Below are positions 56,125-64,000 of a stretch of 64,000 nt of DNA, piece after piece; the first letter of the stretch is position 1, and the number at the start of each line of letters is the position of its first letter. The notes beneath the pieces were generated by a model. That model did no database searches, was not told the origin of the DNA, and worked only from the letters and a program-made list of their open reading frames with translations. Both the position numbers and the translations under genes were made by a program. The DNA lies in the NCBI GenBank assembly GCA_001632435.1, contig KV423950.1, positions 45,134 to 109,133 on the forward strand, given 5' to 3'. The stretch is from Calocera cornea HHB12733. Its lineage: Eukaryota > Basidiomycota > Dacrymycetes > Dacrymycetales > Dacrymycetaceae.

Positions 56125-57889
56125 TCAGAAGAGTTGATTCAAAACGTATGCGGTGACAATAGGCATGCTCCCAAACATGAAAACGTACTGCAGGATGAGG
56201 TATGCGGGGAGATCGGGGCAATCACCGTCGGGCGAGTGAACCTGCGTCAGGTACACCTGGGTCGTGGCGGTGGGAACAGCGGAGAGGAAGCTGGAAGCAA
56301 GCGTCTCGTTAATCGGGTCCGCAGAACATGACCAACTTGACTCACATGGCAACAAAGCGAAGCACTTTGTCGTTGGGGTCGAGCATGCCGGTGTGGTAGG
56401 TGAGGGCTTGAACAATAAGGACGGCTAATATTGGCAGAATCACCATCTTTGCGATTGACATGCTGATGATAGAGCCCAGCGGTGCTTTCCAGATGGGCCG
56501 CGGTAGATGCATGCGGGCAAAAGCGGAGCCCAGGCAAAGCAAGCCCATCGGCACAGAGGCGTTTCCGAAGAAGGTCGCAATGTCGAGCATGAAGGACAGA
56601 GGCGGTAGTCCGTCGGGTGCATTCGGCATGGAGACGCCATCCACCTCGACGAAGAGGGCTTTCAGTTTCGGAACAAGCGCAATGATGATGGCGAAGACCA
56701 TGGTTAAGCAGATCGGCTCGAGGAGCGATCTCAGGAAGGGGAGAATCCGAGAGCGTATGCTTCCATCTCGCATCCCCGTACCAATGACCATTGGCGGTGT
56801 TGCAACGCGCAACCGAGGACCGCCTTCCTCCAGACCATTCAGTGTCGTGCCGTTCTGCGAGAACGGCCCAGCTTGCGTAGGCGCAGCGGTCGACTCATCG
56901 GGCAGGAAAGTGACATGTCGCCGATGGGACTCTCCGCCGTGCTCGGACAGGTAACGTTCCGGATGGGGATGCAGCTCTTCCTCCGGTGTGGGTTCCGCGG
57001 CCACTGGGCTCTGCTCTTTCTCGTCGGTCTCTTCGTCCACTGAAATGTCGGATTTGCTGGAGCGGAAGGACAGGCGGCGAAAGATGCTGCGGAAGAAGGC
57101 GATCTCGTCTCTCAGCCGCGCACGGAATCCCATGTCGCCTTCGTCCTCCAGGAGGGGATCCTTGAAGTCCTTCAGGAGAATACGGAAGCCGCCCATCGGG
57201 AAAAGTGTGACGAAGTACACGAGGATGAAAGGCGCAAGGTAGGCGATTGCGAGCGCTTCATCCGTTGATGGTGTGAATGGCGCTTGGCTCGTGATGCTCA
57301 TGAGAACCGCGACGGCTGTACCGAGGATGAGTGATGAACCACAATGAGAACAAGGCGTTACTCACGAACATCACCCCAGTTGCTCCAGCCGCCGGCGACC
57401 AAGATTCCGCGCTGGAACCTGGTGGGTACGTAGAAGAACAACCGAATGAACCATGCGAAGACGAAGCCCAGGGCCTGGTAGAGGAGGGCAATGAATACCA
57501 ACGGTCCCAAAGCGACGATGTTCTGAGACGTGAAGGCAGGCACTAGCTTGGAGAAGAGCTGTGGGTGTGTCAGATGGAGTCGCTGAGCAAAGGTTCCAAA
57601 GACCTACCAGGGCGGGGAGTGTGATATTCTGCACAAACACGTCAGACCGCGGTTTCGCCGCAGGCGAGAAAGGCTTACAAGGATGATTTGCCCAACACCT
57701 CTCGCAGCAATGGACCCCAGCAGGTCCAGCTTTGCGAGGAGGTACCCAAACGAGACCGAGGCAACTCTGGACGAAACGTTCAACCAAAAAGCACGCGTCA
57801 ACTTCGCGCTACACGCACAGTCGAATGAGCGGCTTTGTCGCTATCCAAATCAGAGCGCCCAGCGCCGGGGTTGTGCCCGCTGCAGACAT
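56125..57889 (-). CDS. Auxin-efflux-carrier (AEC) family membrane transporter
   Basis: 502 aa in six exons: 57889-57819, 57766-57679, 57628-57608, 57558-57366, 57315-56346, 56290-56125. N-terminal helices (ASVSFGYLLAKLDLLG, NITLPALLFSKLVP) hold the AEC signature, and NWGDVPVAVL follows. Then a long hydrophilic loop (about residues 190-320) rich in Glu/Ser/Arg, and C-terminal helices (FFGNASVPMGLLCLGSAFAR). This is the layout of yeast Ecm3/YLR152C-type carriers of the ER or plasma membrane. Substrate unknown. Exon 3 is a 21-nt micro-exon (NITLPAL). Convergent with NAT9. Confidence 0.9.
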
Positions 57890-58389
57890 GGTGAGAGCTG
57901 GCAGAGCGCGGACGCCTGGTCACTGCGCTCCACACGACGCTCCTCCAAAGGCGGGAGGGGAGAAGCAAAGAAGGCGGGAGGGCGTGAGGCGCACGTAGAC
58001 GGCATGGGCGATAACCGACTGCCTGCCTGCCTCGACGGTATAAAGCGCATCTCGGTGGTCAGGTCCGATCGGATTCCGGCCCGGAGAAGAGCAAACCCTC
58101 CGAGGGAGGAGGGAGGAGGCCTGGGCGCTTCGCACGCTTATTACACCGATCAGGGACTTGGGCGGGTCGATCACGCTCCGCGGCCACACCGGTACCGGCC
58201 GGCCAACATTGTTGCCACACCGGTCCCGATCCGACCCGCTCTACTCTGCTTAGGGGGCTGGTTACGCTGTACATTCTGCGCACATTGGTTGATCCATCTT
58301 CACTAGACTACACGTGCTACAAATACAATAGGTATGCCAAATCGCAGGATTAGGAATCTCTCGAAAACACCCAGAGGAACGCCACAAAA
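57890..58389. other. Intergenic, AEC promoter and SNF2 3' region
   Basis: Contains several CCGATCGG/CCGGTACCGG-like palindromic bits near 58180-58240. No gene recognised. Confidence 0.45.
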
Positions 58390-61300
58390 TTATTCTACAT
58401 CGCTCAAATCCGACTCCTGCCCGATAGGGCTGCTGCTCACAGCTCTAAGACCACGCTTGCTGCCGTTGGATTTCGACCTGGAAAGGGTCGGAGGCAGCAT
58501 TTCCTCATCGTCGTCGTCGCCCAGCAGGTTCGAGTCATCATCCGCCGGAGTTGCCTCAGCACCAGGTAGATCCGTGCCTACGGTCAATCTGGGAGAAATG
58601 TCAGTCGTGGGGCACTCTGACCAGCAGCGCGCCATATTCACCTGTTGAAGACCTCATCGAACACCTTCTCGAGCTCCATCGCGTCCGCGTATACCCACGA
58701 TCCTTCCTGGTTGTACAAGCGGGCATTGTTGAACATGAGCCGCCAGTCATTCCGGAAGTCAGCAACACTTTTGTAAGTACTGCTGTTCAGGCGTTTTCGA
58801 ATCGAGGACATTGCTATCACGTTTTGGATGATAGTGTAGTAGTCCGGGTACAGCTGCGCAAGTCTGTCAGCGAATGCTGAGATTGGTTAGAACGATTAGG
58901 CTCCGTACCTTCTTGCTAGGAGGTTCGCGGAAGAGTTCGCAGCGCTTGCGACCTTCCTCGTCGACGCAGCTGGCCACAGCCTGATAACACTCTTGGAAGA
59001 CGGACTTCATACGTTGCAGCACCTGGGGCGAGACAGCGGGGCCCAGTTTACGACGTTTCTAATCAAAGAGTTAGCACGCGGTCTCTGCTAGGTGATATGT
59101 GGACATACGGCCTCAGGGGTTTCCACCTCATCATCGAGGACAGGAGTAGACACCTCTTTGTCTCCCCTTTTCCGCTTCCCTGAAACAGGGGGAGAAGGCT
59201 GCCAATCTGGCTCTTTCAGCTTGATCTTCGGCGGCCGGCCCTTGCCCTTCTTCTTGACAGGGGGCTCGTCATCTGGCACAGGGGTATCGTCCACGGATCG
59301 CTCGCCGCCCTTCTTCTTCTGCTTGCGAGCCTCCTTGGCTCGTTTCTCAGCCCGCCAGGTTTCGAAGTCCTCATCAGGATCTTCCGCATCAAGCCACTGC
59401 AGGTAGTCCGTGAGATCTAGGCCATGAACCAAAGGCTTCGCACGTACCTCATTGTATTCCTCCGCCTCTTCGTCCGTATACTTGACCGCAGAACGTACTC
59501 GGGCACCCCTGCCTTCGGTCTGGAGAACCTCTGCCTCCTCGAGCAGGGTCATTGGCATCACACGCTCGCGGGTATAGACGTCCGGCAGCTCAGACTCTTG
59601 CATCAGCCGTTCTGGCTTTGGTCCACGGCCGCCTTTGGAGCGCCATGCCAATTCAGCCTCCCGCTCTCGCTCGATGTCCATCTTGCGGAAAGCCTCGAGC
59701 TCGGCGTCGGAACGGGCCAAGATCTCGTTGATCTCGTCGTCATTCATCTCGCCGGCCTCTTCGGTTTGCTCGTGATCCTGCTCCAGCATCGATCGCAGGA
59801 ACCGTTCACGTTCTTCATTGGTACTCTTGTTGTCGAAGCGACCGGCTTGAATAACCTTGCCGTCGATATCCAATTTGCCACGAGCACGGTCCAAGATCTC
59901 CTCTTCAAAGCTGTTCTGCGTGATGAGACGCAGAATGGTAACAGCTCTCTTCTGACCGATGCGATGCGCACTACAAATACTCATCAGCAAGTGCTGGTCG
60001 AGCCAGCTCATTGTAGCTTACCGATCCTGTGCCTGCAAATCTGCGTGCGGGTTCCAATCAGAGTCAAAGCTGGAATTTTTGTAAGCCAAATGTAACGGAG
60101 GTGAGATGTCACATACATGATAACGGTGTCGGCTGTCTGGAGGTTCAGACCAAGACCGCCAGCGCGAGTCGAAAGCAAGAACAGATTGTAGGGCGAGTTG
60201 GGAGCGTTGAAAGCCTGAAGCATGTTTCCACGATCTTCTTGCTTTGTGGTACCATCAAGACGGAGATACAGATAGCCCCTGAGACGCATATAATCCTCCA
60301 TGATATCCATGATGTTCGTCATTTGGAAGAAAATAAGCATCTAAACGCTTGGGGTCAGCGCAAGGAACGCGATAACCTCATGAACTGTAAACATACCCTG
60401 TGCCCCTCTGTAAGTAGCTTCGGAAGTACACGATCGAGCAGTTCAAATTTGCCAGACACGCGCCAGATGTTCTCGTCCGTAGTACCAGCAGGGTTGACTG
60501 TGCGCTCCACTTCGTCGAATACGAACGGATGGTTGCAGATCTTGCGCAGCTGCATGATGGCATTGCTGAGACCTTTGATACCCAAGTTGCGACCTTTGGT
60601 GTCCGTCCTCTCGGAGTAGAGGATGCCTTCCGATTTCATCTGGTTGTATAACCTCTGCTGCAGAGCGCTCATCCTGCACTTGATGACCTTCTCGACCTTG
60701 TCCGGCAACTCGCTCTCGACATCCTTCTTCAAGCGACGCAGCAGGAAGGGTCGGAGCACCTTATGCAGTCGTCGAATGATAAGAAGTTGCTCTTCTTCGT
60801 TCAGCTCGATCTTGTCTTGACTTCCAGTGTTCGCAAACGGCATGTTGAACCATTCATCGAACGACTTGACGGAATTGAAGATCTTCGGCAGCACGAAGTT
60901 CAAGAGCGCCCACAGTTCTGGAAGATTGTTCTGGAGTGGTGTTCCAGTCAAGATAAGCCGATACCTCGAAACGTAGAATTGCGTGAGCGTCAGAGAAAGC
61001 TTGCTTTGCACGTTCTTGAGACGATGGCCCTCGTCGATGATCATGTGAACCCATTTCGGCCTGCTGAGGAGAGCACGATCCTTGATGATGTACTCGTATG
61101 TCGTGAGCAGAACCTGGAAGTTGCCTTGCCGGACCTGGCCCGACATCATCTTGCGCTGGTTCGGTGTGCCCTTGAACACGAGTAGTTTGACCGCGGGCGC
61201 CCACTTGTCGAACTCGAGAGACCAATTGGTGATGGTGGAGAGCGGGACAATGATAAGGTAAGGGCCCTGCTGCTTCTTCTTCTCGATGAGGAAGGTAACA

Positions 61301-64000
61301 AGAGAGATGGTCTGGATAGTTTTGCCGAGACCCTACAGATGGAAATATTAGAATCCCCGGTAAGCGACGGGAAAGAAGAATCATACCATTTCATCCGCCA
61401 AAATACCATTCAACCGGTTGTTATATAAACTAACCATCCACTGCAAGCCCTTGATCTGGTATTCTTTCAGCTTGCCGCCTACCAGGATGCCCGGCTGTGC
61501 GGTGACCCTCTCGGAGATACTGTGAGCGACAGCGTAGTAGTCGACCTTGCCAGAATCCTCCGCAGGATCGTCCTGCCGGGTCGCGCCGAAGGTGGCTTCA
61601 CTGGTCGGGCCGGTCTCCAGGACGAGATCGCCGTCCTCCTGCTCTCGGAGCTCTCGCTCGATGGCCTCTTTGTGCACGTCGTCGTTCTGCTGAGCTCGGA
61701 CCATCGCAGCCAGATTATCAAGGTACTGGTCCGTCTGCTTAAGCAGATGGGTAATACGGGTATCCTTCGCAGTGTCGATGAGTTTGAGGTACGCTTCTTC
61801 GTCATCGTTCTTCAATGCCTTCAAACGCTCCTTGCTAATCCGCTCGATGCGCTTCTGCTCTTCCTTCTCTGCGGCCTGATGATACTGCTGGACCTTCTGA
61901 CCGAAGCGCTTCTGCTTAGCGTGTGCCAACTCAGCCTGCATCGACAAGTCCTTGCCGTGATTGCAGATGACCTCGAGTTCTTGCCGGTGAGCCGCACGAA
62001 CACGTCCTTCACGCTGATGACGCTGCTTGCGCTCAAGCTTCTCCAGAGCACGGACCTGGCTGAGATCGGGACGCTTCTGCTTTCTGAACATATCGCGGTC
62101 CAGACAGCTGATTCCCGGAAGGGCAGTAGCGTGCTGAGCAACTTGAACCAGCTCCGAGCGAAGTTTACGCTGCTTATCGCGGAGCTCGAGCGCCTTGCGC
62201 TCAATGATGGCCTTGATGGCGGATCCCGCCCTACCAGGCAGGGTGGAGACATATGACTTCTCAATCCGCGAAGGACCCGCCTTTTGGCCACGCTTGAGCT
62301 CGTCGAGCCGGTTCTCCATGCGCTTCTCCAAAAATCGGTCTCGCTGCTTCCTCATCGAATACGGATCGATGCCGAGCCCCACCGGTAACAAGGAAGGTAT
62401 CTGCACACGGCGGCCAGGAACGATGAGGGTGCTCGGCTTCATGTACGCGTTATATGGGTAGATCGGCGAGTCCTTGTCTTCTTCCAACAGATACGGGGGA
62501 GGGGCGTGAACAACGGCGACAGGCATCGGCTGAGGGGCAGCGACGGGTGCGGTTACAGGCGCGATGATAGGAAGAGTTCCCGGAGCGGGCGCGGGCGCGT
62601 CGATTGTTGGAGGTACGACTGGCTGTGAGACTGCCGGAGCGGGCACGACGGGCGATGGCTCCTTGATCGGCTCAGGTGCAGGGGTGGGTGCACCGTCCAT
62701 AGCGGGCGCAGTCCCTTCAGCACTCTCCTCATCCGCCATTTCCTTGTCCTCCTGCGCCGCGGGTCCTGTTGTTTCCGTACCGTCTATCTTCGCGCGTTTC
62801 ACAGGCGAAGCATCGTCGTCCGTCGGCTCGTCGTCATCGGCCTTCCTCTTTCCCAGCGAGCTCGTGGGGGGCGACTCCTTCGCTGCACTTGCACGACGTG
62901 CCTTTGGACTCGCGGACTTCTGCGGCGAACTGTCCTTGGGGAACCGGACACTCCGGAGAAGATCATCAGTCACCGCAGCCGCGTTGCCGTGGTCGAGCAC
63001 GTTGAAGAGCTTGAGCTGGGCGTTCCAGATGTTGACAGCCTGCTGACTCATGCCCAGGCCCTGGGCGATGCGGAAGACTTGCATCTGTTGAGCCAGCTTA
63101 GCCTGCGCCATTTGCTCGGGCGTCATAGGCGGTCGGTTCTGAGCTTGACCATTCTGACCGTTCACGGACGGGGCGTGACCGTTCACCATGCCGTTCGGCA
63201 TCGCTGGCGCTCCAGGTGCGGATGGATGAGGCGCCTGCGTGGAGCCGGCGCGAGACTGGGCCGCGAACGCGTTCGCTTGTTGCTGGTGTTGGAACTGGGC
63301 TTGGATGATCGCTTGTTGTTGTTGGACGCTGAGGTTATGCGGATGTTGCTGGAACTGGGCGTGAAACGCTGGATTCGCTTGCATCTGGAACGGCATGCCC
63401 TTTGGGGGGGAAGCAGCCGACCCATTCGGGGCAGGAGGGGGAGAAGCTCCGTTCATCGATACGGGCGTCTGCGGAGGAACCGACATGTTGTGGGGGCTTG
63501 GAGCGTGCATCGGGGTGGAAGCGTGTCCTCCGGCGGAGCCATACATGAGGTTCGCTGGAATGTTAACATTTGGGTCGAATCCATTGGTGCGCATGTTGGC
63601 CAGCGTGGCCATGTTCATGGACAGGCCGGGGCCGGGGGCCATGGGCATGCCGCCACCGTTTGCGGCCATCTGAGCCGCGAACTGGGCTGGATTGATGGCT
63701 GGAAGAACACGCAAGGGATCAGGATGGAGTTGGTGGGGTGAGGAGGGTGTATGCGCACCGTGCGGGTTGAGCGGCTTCGCGCCGTGGGAAGGGTTGGGAG
63801 TGCCAGCGTTGAAGCGCGGGAGCTCAGCAGGGGGTTCCTGGGGCGTGCCATTCTGGCTTATCATGTCCCGGTGCTGGAAGGGAAGGAGGGGGAGGCCATG
63901 GTGAGGATCGGCGCGACCGCGGGGGACGGAAGGGGTGTCACGTACCATGAAGAGGTGCTGCATGTGCTCGGAGTTGCCCCACTGCGGGGCGGGGGTAGCC
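58390..64000 (-). CDS. SNF2/STH1: Snf2/Sth1-type SWI/SNF-RSC remodeler ATPase (5' end outside window)
   Basis: Exons on minus: 64000(open)-63946, 63873-61387, 61332-60397, 60340-60117, 60069-60022, 59970-59448, 59396-59109, 59058-58909, 58853-58642, 58588-58390. Order: Pro/Gln-rich N-terminus; HSA domain ([20 protein letters not shown], contact to actin-related proteins); ATPase lobe 1 with ADEMGLGKT (Walker A) and [10 protein letters not shown]; lobe 2 with [12 protein letters not shown] and QAQDRAHRIGQ (motif VI); SnAC-like acidic/basic segment; C-terminal bromodomain ([13 protein letters not shown]). It is the motor of a SWI/SNF or RSC complex that slides nucleosomes. Two introns, 63874-63945 (72 nt) and 59397-59447 (51 nt), are in frame and stop-free, so they read through. 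I cannot separate Snf2 from Sth1 here. Confidence 0.93.

Overview
This is eukaryotic DNA from a filamentous basidiomycete, most likely an Agaricomycete of polypore type. Genes are split by many 47-65 nt GT-AG introns. Cytochrome P450 paralogues are heavily amplified next to ordinary fungal housekeeping genes (PTAR1/Ecm9-like, Sap30-like, Rvs167-like, Snf2). There are no bacterial-type operons. Two assembly gaps (11845-11944 and 24979-25303) interrupt the window. All exon models come from splice-site and reading-frame inspection.

1-22.5 kb is a three-unit tandem segmental duplication. Each unit reads P450-B, then P450-A, then the 3' end of a PTAR1-like gene. The three A genes (3306-5272, 12867-14816, 19023-20992) look intact. 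All B copies are broken: a frameshifted tail at 1-237, an in-frame stop in B1, a lost heme loop in B2 and a large deletion in B3. Only unit 3 keeps the whole PTAR1 gene (21280-22542); units 1 and 2 carry C-terminal stubs. Repeats invaded between the units: a 2.6 kb LTR element (14927-17534) and a 5.85-11.4 kb block of unusual islands, each studded on both strands with its own short word.

22.7-23.6 kb holds a Sap30-like gene divergent from PTAR1. 24.4-25.7 kb is another word-studded island around a gap.

25.9-49.4 kb is a second P450 region. Three intact P450-C genes (26303-28288, 30804-32802, 44133-46124, all minus) and one P450-E gene (47367-49398, minus) surround an intact FAD monooxygenase (37695-40024). 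Each C gene has a decayed FMO tail beyond its 3' end, so an FMO/P450 convergent pair appears to have been copied repeatedly. Interleaved is a family of tiny two-exon genes (96-115 aa, called D here) that I cannot match to a known family: four intact copies and two relics. They share a TATA box about 115 bp before the ATG and a GC-rich block about 420 bp upstream. An intact Tc1/mariner (40707-42146) sits between TATA box and ATG of one of them.

50.2-64 kb is normal gene-dense sequence: BAR-SH3 protein, RING protein, NAT9-like acetyltransferase, auxin-efflux-carrier-family transporter, and a Snf2/Sth1-type remodeler ATPase running off the right edge.

The P450s plus the FMO could form an oxidative tailoring or detoxification set, but no backbone synthase (PKS, NRPS, terpene synthase) is visible. 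The most unusual material is the group of word-studded islands. Several contain the same palindrome (core CAGAGATCAGATCTGAG) followed 18-32 bp later by a TATA box.
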